64,000 nt of DNA, from contig CAWHGB010000005.1 of the NCBI GenBank assembly GCA_963828855.1, forward strand, positions 186,001 through 250,000, given 5' to 3'. Source of the DNA: CAVVEQ01 sp963828855. GTDB lineage: Bacteria; Chloroflexota; Anaerolineae; Anaerolineales; Anaerolineaceae. Of this stretch, positions 27,494-36,222 are shown piece by piece; position 1 is the first letter of the stretch, and every line of letters starts with the position of its first letter. Below the pieces are notes generated by a model, which saw only the letters and a program-made list of their open reading frames with translations, searched no databases and was not told where the DNA came from. Position numbers and translations under genes: made by a program.

Positions 27494-29693
27494 TTATTTC
27501 GAATTCCCCACGATCTCCAGCTTCGCCATCGAGGCGATCAGGCGCTTGAACCCCACCGAATCGAAGAACACATCGATGCGCTCCTCGCCGTCCTGGATGC
27601 GCGCATCCACCACCAGCCCCTCCCCCCAGTTCTCGTTCTTCACCCGCATCCCGGCCTTGTATTTCATCTCCACTTCCTTCACGGGCTGCGGCGCTGCGGT
27701 CGCGGTCCAGCGTCCAGGTGGTGAAATACTCCGTTTTGCGCGCAGGTTTGCCGCTTTTCTCCGAGATGCCCTTGCGGGTGACCAAACTGGCGGGGATATC
27801 ATCCAGAAAGCGCGAGGGGCTGCTCCAATCCGGCGCGCCATAGCCCGAGCGCTGCTCGGCACGCACCAGGTAAAGCCTATCCTTGGCGCGGGTGAGGCCC
27901 ACGTAAAAGAGGCGCCGTTCCTCGGCCATCTCCTCGGGGTCATCCCGGCTGCGGCTGTGCGGCAGGAAGCCCTCATCCAGCCCGGTGATGAAGACGGTGT
28001 TGAACTCCAGCCCCTTGGCGGCGTGCAGGGTCAGCAGGGTGGGCGCCTCGGCCTGCTCGGGGACCGTGTCCTGGTCGCCCACCAGCGCCAGGTTTTCGAG
28101 GAAGGGGATCAGCCCCAGCTCCTGGAACTCGAAGGCCAGCCTGCGGAGCTCCATCACGTTCTCCCAGCGGTAGTCGCCCTCCTCGCTGCCATCCACCAGG
28201 TAGGCCTGGTAGCCGGAATCCGCGATGATGGCATCGAAGAGCGCGGGCAGCGGCACCTCCGCAGCCAGCTTCTGCCAGTTCGCCAGCATCGCGCCGAAAT
28301 CCGCCAGCAGCGCCGCCCCCCTGCCCTTGAACTCCTCCCAGAAGCGCGAGCCATCCGCGTTGCGGCCGAGGTCGAGCAGCACTTCCCCCGGCGGCATCCC
28401 GGCCCGCTGGGCGGCCAGCGCCAGCGTCGTCAGGGTCTTATCCCCGATCCCGCGCGGGGGCACGCCGATGGCGCGCGCAAGGCTGATCTCGTCGGCCGGG
28501 TTGGAGGCCAGGCGCAGGTAGGAGATCACGTCCTTGATCTCGCGCCGGCCATAGAAGCGCTGCGCCCCCACCAGGCGGTAGGGCATCCCGGAGCGGATGA
28601 AGGCTTCCTCCAGCAGGCGGGACTGCGCGTTGGTGCGGTACATCACCGCCACCTCGCCCGCGTTCGCCTGCTTGGAGGAGATGAGCCCGGCGATGGTATC
28701 CACCACGTAGGCGGCCTCGGCGTGGTCATCCATGGCTTCATAGAGGGTGATCTTCAGCCCCTCGGGGCGCTCGGAGAAGAGGTTCTTGCGCGTGCGCGCC
28801 GTGTTGCGGTCGATCACCGCCCGGGCGGTCTCCACCACCGTGCGGGTGGAGCGGTAGTTCTGCTCCAGCAGGATCTTGCGGCATTCGGGGTAATCCTTCT
28901 CAAAGCGCAGCACGTTCTTATAATCCGCGCCGCGCCAGCGGTAGATGGATTGGTCCTCATCGCCCACCACGAAGATATTGCCGTGATAACTCGAAAGCAG
29001 GCGCAGCAGCTCATACTGGGCGGTGTTGGTATCCTGGAACTCGTCCACCAGCACATGCTCGAACTTGCGGGCGTAGGCCTCGCGGATATCGGCGTGGTCG
29101 GCCAGCAGCCGCACCGCCCAGAGCAGCAGGTCGTCAAAATCCAGGGCGTTGTTCTGCTCCAGCTTCTCCTGGTAGAGCCGGTAGACCTTCTTGCCGGCTT
29201 CCTCGCGGTAATTGCGGGCGGGGAAATCCTCGGGTCCCATCAGCTGGTTCTTGGCGTTCGAGATGGCCGCCAGCACCCCCGCCGGGCGGTAGAGCTTTTC
29301 ATCCAGGTTCAGCTCGCGGATGGCCTTCTTGACCAGGGATTGCTGGTCGTCTTCATCAAAGATGACGAAGTTGCGCTTGAAGGGCAGCAGGTTCTCCTCG
29401 CGCCGCAGCAGCTTGGCGCACTGCGAGTGGAAGGTGCCCAGCCAGATGCCCTCCAGGCTGCCCTCCACCAATGTTTGCACGCGCTCCTGCATCACCCGCG
29501 CGGCGCGGTTGGTGAAGGTGACTGCCAGCAGATGGAAGGGGGGAATGCCGCGCTCGCGGATCAGCCAGGCGATGCGGTGGGTGAGCACGCGCGTCTTGCC
29601 CGAGCCGGGTCCGGCCAGGACGAGCACCTGCCCATCTGGCGCGGTGACTGCCTCACGCTGCTGGGGGTTGAGATCGGAAAGGAGGTCGATCAA
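27494..29693 (-). CDS. pcrA: UvrD/PcrA-type DNA helicase (one frameshift)
   Basis: Superfamily 1A 3'-5' DNA helicase, about 732 residues after correction. Motifs in order: LNPQQREAV (Q motif), GPGSGKTRVLTHRIAW (Walker A), VDEFQDTN (motif II), VVGDEDQSIYRWRGAD (motif III), QNYRST (IV), LLTLHAAKGLEFNTVF (V) and VGLTRAKDRLYLV (VI). One extra base near 27700 shifts the frame; the true tail contains KYKAGMRVKNENWGEGLVVD, the PcrA/UvrD C-terminal Tudor-like region. The TTG start overlaps the recN stop (TTGA), so the two are coupled. PcrA versus UvrD cannot be decided here. Confidence 0.92.
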
Positions 29694-31445
29694 CGCTGGG
29701 TCCCGCCGGGGGAGGTTTCCGCCGCGCGGGCGTGGGCCATGGTCAGGGTTTCCACCGCCGCCTGGCGGTTGGCATCCGTCACGCCGCCCAGCATCAGCGC
29801 CAGCTCATCCACGCGCTTTTCGCCTGCCAGCACCTGCACGCGGGTGAGGGTGCGCCCGTCCTCCTGCTCCTTGGAGACGCGGAAGTGCTTATCGCCGAAG
29901 GCTGCCAGCTGCGGCAGGTGGGTGACGCAGAACACCTGGTGGCTGCGGCCGAGCTGCCAGAGCTTTTCGCCCACGGTGAAGCCCACCCGCCCGCCGATGC
30001 CCTGGTCGATCTCGTCGAAGATCAGGGTGGGGATGGTATCGGCGCGGGCGAGCACTTCCTTCAAGGCCAGCATCAGGCGCGAGGTCTCGCCGCCGGAGGC
30101 GATCTTGACCAGCGGCTTCAGCCCCTCGCCGGGGTTGGGCGCGATCAGGAACTCCACCTGGTCGGTGCCGGTCTCGTCGTATGCCACGCGCAGGGTATCG
30201 GAAAGCGGCACGCCATCGGCATCCTCGCGGGTCTGCATCTGCACCGAAAAGCGCGCGCCGGGCATGGAAAGCTGGTGCATCTCCTGCTCCACCGCCTCGC
30301 CCAGGCGGCTGGCGGCTGCATTGCCGGCTGGTGGAAAGGGCGCGCGCGGCGACGGCCAGGTCCATCAGCAGCAGGTTCTCCTGGGATTCCAGCTCGGCGA
30401 TGCGCTCCCCGGCGTGCTCGATCAGATCGAGCTGCCTGCGGGCTTCCTGCTCGAAGGCCAGCACGGCAGGGAGATCGCGCGCCGTACTTGCGCTTGAGGG
30501 TGTGCAGCAGCTCCAGGCGTTCCTCCACCGCTTCCAGGCGGCGCGGGTTGGGCTCGATCGTCTCCAGGTACGCGCGCAGGCTGCGCCCCAGCTCGGAGGC
30601 GGTATCGGTGAGGAGCTGCGCCTGCTCGGCAAGCGCACCTTGCGCGGGATCCATGCGGGCGAGCGAAGCTCAGCGCCTGGGCGGCCTGCCCGGAAAGATC
30701 GCTGATCGATTGTGATTCCGGCGTGGATTCATCCAGCAGCTCCACCGCCTGCGCGGGCAAGCTCGGCCAGCGATTCGGCGTTGGCCAGCCGGCTGCGCTC
30801 GGCGGAAAGCTCCTCCTCCTCGCCGGGGGTGAGCTTCGCGGCGGCGATCTCGTTCGCCTGGAAGCCAAGCAGGTCGGCGCGGCGCAGGGCGTCCTGCTCG
30901 GCGCGGCGCAGGGAATTCAATTCCCTGCGGATCTCGTGCAGGCGCGAATAGACCTTGCGGTAGGCATCCAGCAGGACGGGGTGATCGGCGAAGCGGTCCA
31001 GCAGTCCCAGGTGGCTGCGGATCGTCAGAAGGGAAAGGTGCTCGGATTGCCCGTGGATATCGATGAGCAGCGCGCCCAGTTCGCGCATCAGCGGCAGGCT
31101 GACCGCCCGCCCGTTCACCCGCCCGGTGGAGCGCCCCTCCAGGCGGATCTCGCGGCTGAGGGTGAGCGTGCCGGAATCCTCCTCCAGCTCCTCGCGCTTG
31201 AGGATCTCAAGCACCGATGCGGAAAGCGCGGGGGAGAGCTCAAACGAGGCTTCCACGCTGGCGCGGTTGGCACCGCTGCGGATGCTGGTGGCATCCGCCT
31301 TGCCGCCGATGACCGCCTCGATGGCATCCAGGATGATCGACTTGCCCGCGCCGGTCTCGCCGGTGAAGATGTTCAAGCCGGGGTTGAAGCCCAGCTCGAG
31401 CTCCTGGATGATGGCGAAGTTCTCGATCCGCAGGCTTTGCAGCAT
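29690..31445 (-). CDS. recN: DNA repair ATPase RecN (four frameshifts)
   Basis: SMC-like protein for double-strand-break repair, about 583 residues after correction. N-terminal MLQSLRIENFAIIQ and the Walker A region TGETGAGKSIILDAIEAVIG, a central coiled coil, then C-terminal ASGGETSRLMLALK (signature), TLIFDEIDQGIGG (Walker B) and VTHLPQLAAFGD. Four single extra bases, all in the coiled-coil half between about 30320 and 30760, break the frame; both ATPase ends are clean. It follows the zinc-finger membrane gene by 3 bases and overlaps the helicase start. Confidence 0.92.
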
Positions 31446-31448
31446 GGC

Positions 31449-31998
31449 TTATTTTTTACCGAGCTTGAAACCGGAGACGCGGTAATAGGCGGTGGGCGCG
31501 GCCGTGAAAAGGTAGATGCCCTGCACGATCAACGGGTAGAGATACACGTGGAAGGTGAGGAAGTAATAGAGGAAATAGATCACCGCGGGTAACGCGCCAA
31601 GGATGATCGCCACGAAGATGGTCATGAAGAGCGAACGGGCGCGGCGGCGCTTGATGATGAAGCGCACCGATTCGCCGATGGCCACCCCGGCAAATGGCCC
31701 GCCAAAGATGGCGAGGATGAATCCGAAAAAGCCAGTGAACATCCCGATCCCGGCGAAGATCAGGCTGGCGACCAGCGAAAGGAAGAAGGCGATCCCGAAA
31801 CCGAGCAGGTAATCGTACCAGACGGCCGTAGTCGAAGACCTTCTGCTGCGCGCGGACGCACTCCCGGCAGCGGTAGCCGGTGGGGGTGAGCACGGCGCAC
31901 TCGGTGCAGATCAGCTTATCGCAGCGGTTGCAGCGCAGCATGGTCTCGCGGGTGGGATGGTTGGCACAGTAGGTGGTTTCGGGGGTTTGTTCGGTCAT
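31449..31998 (-). CDS. B-box-type zinc finger membrane protein (one frameshift)
   Basis: About 182 residues. The N-terminus has a Cys/His-rich finger (YCANHPTRETMLRCNRCDK, then CTECAV and CRECV), like B-box zinc fingers in Chloroflexota membrane proteins. Four hydrophobic segments follow, ending near KLGKK. One extra base near 31830 separates finger and membrane part (QQKVFDYAVWYDYLLGFG when corrected). Function unknown. An ATG four codons upstream (32010) overlaps nadK; ATG 31998 is chosen because it leaves a 4-base gap. It lies between nadK and recN in the same run. Confidence 0.8.
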
Positions 31999-32002
31999 GT
32001 TT

Positions 32003-32869
32003 TTATCCAATGCAGGAATTTCGCTCCATCGAGCAGGTGAGCGTGCGGAAGAAGGCGCCCCGGTCCTGGAAGCGCACGAATTCCACGGAGAGGGGATTGG
32101 CCTTCACGCGGATGTAGTCGTCGTTCTCCATGCGGATGCCGGCCTGGCCATCCACGCTGAGCACGGCTTCGTGGCGGCTCTGCACGCGGACTTCCACCTG
32201 GGCGCTCTCAGAAAGCACGATGGCGCGGTCGAGCGAGAGGTGCGGCGCCACGGGTACGATCAGGATGCTGCGCAGGTCCGGCGGCAGGATCGGCCCGCCG
32301 ACGGCCAGCGAGTAGGCGGTGGAGCCGGTGGGGGTGGCCACGATGAGCCCATCGGCCAGGTAGTTGGCCAGCGGGAAGCCATCCACGCTGGCAGCCAGGT
32401 TGATGGGGCGGACGTATTGCCCGCGGCAGACAACCACCTCGTTGACCACGTCCCAGGCTCCCAGCTTTTCGTTGCCGCGGAAGTGTTCGGCTTCCAGCAG
32501 CATGCGGCTTTCCAGGCGGTATTCGCCGGTGAAGAGGCGCGGAATGAACTCCTTCCAGTTGCGCGGACCCATTTCCATCAGGAACCCGGAGCGCCCCAGG
32601 TTGATGCCCAGGATGGGGATGCCTGCCGGGGCGCCCAGGCGGGCGGCGCGCAGCGCGGTGCCATCCCCGCCCATGGGGATGAGCAGGTCGAAATCGCCGT
32701 GAGCGATCCGTTCCCGGATGGCTTCGTCGTGGATATCCGAGCAGGTCACCTCCGCGGCGCCGTGCTCCAGCAGGAACGTTTTGAGCGTCTCGGCCTGCTC
32801 GCAGGCGCGGGCGATGGAGGGGTGCATGAGGATGGAAAAGCGTTGAAACTGGGGTGCGGCGGTTGCCAT
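32003..32869 (-). CDS. nadK: NAD kinase
   Basis: A 288-residue ATP-NAD kinase that makes NADP. The family motifs GGDGTALRAAR, the NEVVV stretch, and TPTGSTAYSLAVGGPIL are all present, with the expected spacing. nadK upstream of recN is a common bacterial arrangement. The ATG lies only six bases after a TATAAT box, with no room for a ribosome site. Frame intact. Confidence 0.95.
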   Translation of the reverse strand: MATAAPQFQRFSILMHPSIARACEQAETLKTFLLEHGAAEVTCSDIHDEAIRERIAHGDFDLLIPMGGDGTALRAARLGAPAGIPILGINLGRSGFLMEMGPRNWKEFIPRLFTGEYRLESRMLLEAEHFRGNEKLGAWDVVNEVVVCRGQYVRPINLAASVDGFPLANYLADGLIVATPTGSTAYSLAVGGPILPPDLRSILIVPVAPHLSLDRAIVLSESAQVEVRVQSRHEAVLSVDGQAGIRMENDDYIRVKANPLSVEFVRFQDRGAFFRTLTCSMERNSCIG

Positions 32870-32875
32870 GCGCCT

Positions 32876-32881
32876 ATTATA
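32876..32881 (-). promoter_or_regulatory. -10 box directly before nadK
   Basis: TATAAT on the minus strand ends 6 bases before the nadK ATG, implying a leaderless or near-leaderless transcript for the nadK-recN-helicase run. Confidence 0.6.
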
Positions 32882-32921
32882 GCGTGATTGGGGCGGGGCA
32901 TTGGGGAAGTGTAAAACCTAC

Positions 32922-32927
32922 TATAAT
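32922..32927 (+). promoter_or_regulatory. -10 box of the uridine phosphorylase gene
   Basis: TATAAT on the + strand, 30 bases before ATG 32958, divergent from the nadK promoter. Here a GGAGG ribosome site does precede the ATG. The -35 is weak. Confidence 0.55.
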
Positions 32928-32957
32928 TTGAGGGCAAATAATCTAGCGGAGGCTGCC

Positions 32958-33740
32958 ATGCGAAACGACCAGGGTTTGATGTTCCACCTCTTGATCAAGG
33001 AAGGCGATATCGGGCGCTACGTGCTCATGCCCGGCGATCCCGGGCGGGTGGCGAAGATCGCCTCCTTCCTGGATGATGCCAAACCCGTTGCGCAGCACCG
33101 CGAATACACCACCTACACCGGCAGCCTGCTGGGGGAGAAGGTCTCGGTGATCTCCACCGGCATCGGCTGCCCATCCACCGCCATCGCGGTGGAGGAAGCC
33201 ATCGAAGCTGGCGCGGATACGATGATCCGGGTGGGCACCTCCGGGTCGATGCAGCCGCATATCCACACCGGCGACCTGGCGGTGATCACTGGCGCCATCC
33301 GGGATGAAGGCACCACGCGTGCCTACCTGCCGCTCGAGTTCCCGGCGGTGGCCAGCCTGGATGTTGTGAATGCGCTGATCGAAGGCTGTAAAACGCTGGG
33401 AGTGCCGTTCCATTCCGGCATTTCGCACAGCAAGGATTCATTCTATGGGGAAGTGGAGCGCACGCGCATGCCCATGGCGGAGCTGCTGGGGGAGAAGTGG
33501 GATGCCTACGTGCGCGGCGGGGCGATCTGCAGCGAGATGGAAGCTTCCGCGCTCTTCATCCTGGCGGGCATCTACCGCAAGCGTGCCGGGGCGGTGACCT
33601 CGATCATCAATTCCAACGACCTGGCCGAGCTGGATCTGAAGGACGCGGGCAAGAAGATGGAGACCGGGGACGAGAACCGGGTCATCCGCGCGGCGGTGGA
33701 GGGGTTGAAGGTGCTGATCAAGAGGGATAGGGGAGAATAA
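32958..33740 (+). CDS. udp: Uridine phosphorylase / PNP-family nucleoside phosphorylase
   Basis: About 260 residues of the PNP/UDP phosphorylase family, which cleave nucleosides with phosphate for salvage. Key parts are LMPGDPGRVAKIA near the N-terminus, VISTGIGCPSTAIAVEE, RVGTSGSMQPHI, SHSKDSFYG and the substrate-binding CSEMEASALF. The order and the EMEA glutamates fit uridine phosphorylase better than purine phosphorylases. The start is ATG 32958 with GGAGG upstream; an earlier in-frame ATG would add 19 unconserved residues. Divergent from nadK. Confidence 0.9.
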   Translation: MRNDQGLMFHLLIKEGDIGRYVLMPGDPGRVAKIASFLDDAKPVAQHREYTTYTGSLLGEKVSVISTGIGCPSTAIAVEEAIEAGADTMIRVGTSGSMQPHIHTGDLAVITGAIRDEGTTRAYLPLEFPAVASLDVVNALIEGCKTLGVPFHSGISHSKDSFYGEVERTRMPMAELLGEKWDAYVRGGAICSEMEASALFILAGIYRKRAGAVTSIINSNDLAELDLKDAGKKMETGDENRVIRAAVEGLKVLIKRDRGE

Positions 33741-33753
33741 GATGGTCTTGTAG

Positions 33754-33771
33754 GGCGGGCACATGCCCGCC
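33754..33771. repeat. Palindromic repeat GGCGGGC-acat-GCCCGCC
   Basis: A 7-bp perfect hairpin preceded by TAG, 13 bases after the uridine phosphorylase stop. It belongs to the GTAGGGCGGG palindrome family seen also at 38840, 38994, 58180 and 59362, and may serve as a terminator. Confidence 0.65.
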
Positions 33772-33862
33772 TTATATTGTTTTTAGGGGGCGCAAAATCG
33801 CGTTGTCTGCTTCCATAGTCGAATTTATTAAGTTGAATAATCAACCTTCTCCCAGTCTTGAA

Positions 33863-33912
33863 CACTCCCTCCGGGAGTGCACATACCGCGACCCTCCCCT
33901 GGAAGGGGAGGG
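33863..33912. repeat. Two adjacent palindromes with an ACCGCGACCC link
   Basis: CACTCCC-TCC-GGGAGTG (33863-33879), then ACCGCGA, then CCCTCCCC-tggaa-GGGGAGGG (33892-33912). The linking ACCGCGACCC is shared with the tandem repeat at 839-888. It sits in the gap downstream of two convergent genes. Confidence 0.65.
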
Positions 33913-33929
33913 CAGCGATGAGGTAAGGG

Positions 33930-34449
33930 CTATTCACACTTCTGATCGCAGATCTTCCTGTACCCGCAGCTCGCGCAGCGGGCGGGGGATTCATGCGAGC
34001 GGGGCACGTCCTTCTTCCTCCCGGCTGCCTGGATGGCGGCGATCTGCTCCAGCAGCTTCTGCTCCAGCGCGGGGGTGAAATCGATCGAAAACGTGCGGTT
34101 GCGGTAGTTCAATAACCCGTAAGGCGGGCGCTTGCCGGTCGTTTTGGAAACCAGATAAGCAATAGGCAGCCAGTTGCAGAACATGACCCTCATACGGGTT
34201 GGAGGGCGCTGCGCCGGATTTCACCTCCACCGGGATGATGCCCTCCTTCGTTTCCACCAGGTAATCCGGCTTGCCTACCAGCCCGGTGGCGGGGTCGTAG
34301 AGCGGTTTTTCCACCTTGCCCCATAACGAGGGGTCGGCATAGGTCACCCGGCCCGGCGGCAGCCCGGCGGAGCGGCGCTGCCAGCGCGAAACGAGCGCCA
34401 GGACGAGGGCGGCAAGCAGCAGGGCAGCGGCAAGGATAAAAAGGTACAT
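33930..34449 (-). CDS. Cas4/RecB-like PD-(D/E)XK nuclease, C-terminal half with membrane anchor (one frameshift)
   Basis: About 172 residues after removing one extra base near 34155. A single N-terminal membrane helix (residues 3-22) is followed by the PD-(D/E)XK core: LVGKPDYLVET, GIIPVEVKSG, and EGHVLQLAAYCLLV, the D...E-x-K plus Q-x-x-x-Y pattern of RecB/Cas4/Dna2 nucleases. The C-terminus has CASCGYRKICDQKC, three or four cysteines as in the Fe-S cluster of Cas4. The remaining cluster cysteine and the N-terminal Cas4 region are absent here but present in the preceding gene, so the two probably form one split enzyme. It is last in the ssb operon. Confidence 0.75.
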
Positions 34450-34456
34450 GTGGTTC

Positions 34457-34696
34457 TTACTGGAAAAGGAGCAGGATGCCGCCCACCGCCAGCAGGACGA
34501 CCGCCGCGAGCAGGGCGATCCAGGCGCCCCACTTCAGCAGGACCGCCGCGGCAACTTTTTTCCCGCCGGTGGCATGGTATTCACTGCCGGCATTCAGCGC
34601 GGCGCGGTTTTCAGGCTCATAGCCCTGTTTCTGGTAGCTCCAGGAACGCTGGCAGAACAAAAAAGAGCCGATCTCGGAGGCTTTGACGGTACGCAT
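34457..34696 (-). CDS. Small membrane protein resembling the Cas4 N-terminal half
   Basis: A 79-residue protein. The first 40 residues (MRTVKASEIGSFLFCQRSWS and on) match the start of Cas4/RecB-type nucleases, where a lone cysteine in a C-x-R-x-x-x-Y context binds the Fe-S cluster. A linker and one C-terminal membrane helix (about residues 57-77) follow. It ends 7 bases before the gene for the catalytic half, which begins with its own helix. The two helices could pair as a hairpin, bringing both halves together on the cytoplasmic face. It is possible but less likely that one gene was split by a sequence error. Confidence 0.65.
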   Translation of the reverse strand: MRTVKASEIGSFLFCQRSWSYQKQGYEPENRAALNAGSEYHATGGKKVAAAVLLKWGAWIALLAAVVLLAVGGILLLFQ

Positions 34697-34705
34697 GGGA
34701 ATGAA

Positions 34706-35338
34706 TTATTTATCGAACTTGGCTGAGGCTTCCTGCAGGGCTTGCTGCAGGCGCTGCTCGCGCAGGGCCAGGGTCAGGTCGGCGCGGGTGCGCTCGACGA
34801 TGCCGCGCACCAGGTCGGTGTGGCGGCGCAGGTTGTAGGTGATCGCGTCCGGGAAATCCATGGTGACCAGGACGGAGTAGATCTCGTCCATGCAGGTCAG
34901 CAGGCGCTCGGCTTCCGGGCTGTAACCCTGGCGCAGGATATCCAGGCAGCGCCGCCTGAGCTCGCCGGTGGTCTCGGCCATGCCGTTCAGATAGGTGGCG
35001 TATTCCACCCCCAGCTCCTCCGGCGATTTGATGGGCTGATTCTCGATCAACGCGCAGGTGAGGGTGGCCTCGACGAATTCCTTGATGGCATCCTGGGTGT
35101 AGCCGGCAAAATAGAGCTCCGGGAATCCCGCCAGGTCGCGTTTGAGATCCTCCACCAGCGCGCGGGCACTTTCCAGGTTCTGGTGGGCCAGCTCCGCTTC
35201 GCTGCGGTGGATGGCACGGATGGAATGGGCAGCGAAGCGGGTCAGGTCGCGGGCGCGCGCCAGGGCTTTATCACGGGCATTGGTGCGCGCCTCAAAATTT
35301 TCGCGGGCTTTATCGGCGATCGAATTGAAGATATCCAA
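34706..35338 (-). CDS. Translin-family nucleic-acid-binding protein
   Basis: A 210-residue all-helical protein of the translin type. Matching parts are AHSIRAIHRSEAELA, the block ELYFAGYTQDAIKEFVEA, the following PEELGVEYATYLNG and TTGELRRRCLDILRQG, and YSVLVTMDFPDAITYNLRRH near the C-terminus. Translin-family proteins form octameric shells that bind single-stranded RNA or DNA, and some relatives are RNases. The TTG start at 35338 lies 4 bases after the corrected DUF3467 stop. The frame is intact. It is third in a five-gene run starting with ssb, suggesting work on single-stranded nucleic acid. Confidence 0.82.
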   Translation of the reverse strand: MDIFNSIADKARENFEARTNARDKALARARDLTRFAAHSIRAIHRSEAELAHQNLESARALVEDLKRDLAGFPELYFAGYTQDAIKEFVEATLTCALIENQPIKSPEELGVEYATYLNGMAETTGELRRRCLDILRQGYSPEAERLLTCMDEIYSVLVTMDFPDAITYNLRRHTDLVRGIVERTRADLTLALREQRLQQALQEASAKFDK

Positions 35339-35342
35339 TGGT

Positions 35343-35702
35343 TTATTCTTTCGGCGGCTCGGGGGGATGAGCACCGTTTGAAGAGATCGGTGGCCAGCGG
35401 GTTGCCGCCCGGGAAGAATGATCTCGCCGAAATTGGCCTCATAGCGGGCCAGGTTCTCGCCCAGGGCATGATAAAAGAGCTTTGCCCCGATGGGCGACAT
35501 CAACACACGTGCATTGATGCGCGGATTCCCCGCAGGCGAGCCCGGTCCCTGCCCCGGAAGCAGGCAGGCAAAGTCCATCACCAGCTCGGCCACCGAGTGG
35601 GAAATGCGCACAAGGTTGGCATAGACGGGCTGGAGGCCTGGCTCTAATATCCAACGGCGGGAAGGGCTGCGGCGCGGGGGGTTGCTCTGGCGGGCGGTCC
35701 AT
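35343..35702 (-). CDS. DUF3467 protein (three frameshifts)
   Basis: About 118 residues after removing three extra bases (near 35650, 35410 and 35370). Starts MDRPPEQPPAPQPFPP, continues LQPVYANLVRISHSVAELV and FACLLPGQ, then ARVLMSPIGAKLFYHALG and ENLARYEANFGEI, and ends near PPEPPKE. This is the DUF3467 pattern; the family is small, cytosolic and of unknown function. It lies 6 bases after ssb and 4 bases before the translin-like gene, so the three are almost certainly co-translated. Confidence 0.78.
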
Positions 35703-35708
35703 TTCCGT

Positions 35709-36125
35709 TTAGAACGGAATGTCGTCCGCGCCACCCACTTCCGGCGCTTCTTCCGCTGGCGTTGCACCGCCATCCTCGGATTTCGAGGTCAGGAAGCGGA
35801 CAGTGGTAGCCGAGATCTCATAGGAAGCGTTTGGCGTCCCGTCGGTGCGGTTCCAAATGCGTGGACCACCTGTGGCTGCATCGGGTGTGAGGCGTCCTTC
35901 GATCAGCACCTTGCTGCCTTTATGCAAATACTGGTTGCAGGTTTCGGCCTGTTTGCCCCAGGCGGATACCCTGAACCAGATGGTTTCTTTTACCTGGGCA
36001 CCGGCTGAATTGGTGTAATTCCGGTTGGTGGCCACCGAGAAGCTGGTGACTGCCTGGCCTGCCGGGGTGTAGCGCATTTCCGGATCACGGCCAACATTCC
36101 CTACGATGATGATAGTGTGATACAT
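35709..36125 (-). CDS. ssb: Single-stranded DNA-binding protein
   Basis: A 138-residue OB-fold SSB. MYHTIIIVGNVGRDPEMRYT opens the domain, followed by VTSFSVATNR and WFRVSAWGKQAE, with a short flexible tail ending DDIPF, the partner-binding tip. The start is ATG 36125 with GGAGGAGG just upstream; the 25 extra in-frame residues before it are not SSB-like. The tail is shorter than in many SSBs. It leads the ssb, DUF3467, translin and Cas4-like run. Confidence 0.93.
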   Translation of the reverse strand: MYHTIIIVGNVGRDPEMRYTPAGQAVTSFSVATNRNYTNSAGAQVKETIWFRVSAWGKQAETCNQYLHKGSKVLIEGRLTPDAATGGPRIWNRTDGTPNASYEISATTVRFLTSKSEDGGATPAEEAPEVGGADDIPF

Positions 36126-36222
36126 ATTTCCTCCTCCAAAGTGTACAGTGTGTTTGATCTGCCGACCCAATAATTGTATAGCAAACCCCAAAAAGGGCAA
36201 TCAAAACGGGGGAGGAAATTTA

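Noticed and set aside
27546..30497. A 983-codon open frame on the + strand
   Set aside because: It is antisense to the helicase and recN genes, where conserved helicase and RecN motifs are read on the minus strand. Long shadows are expected in G+C-rich DNA.
30723..31592. A 289-codon + strand frame opposite recN
   Set aside because: RecN Walker A and N-terminal motifs are clear on the minus strand, and this frame shows no domain.
31973..32887. A 304-codon + strand frame opposite nadK
   Set aside because: The minus strand carries the GGDGT and TPTGSTAY motifs of NAD kinase; the + frame is a shadow.
33863..33912. A CRISPR array
   Set aside because: The palindromes differ from each other and are not regularly spaced; there are no repeat-spacer units or cas1/cas2 genes nearby.
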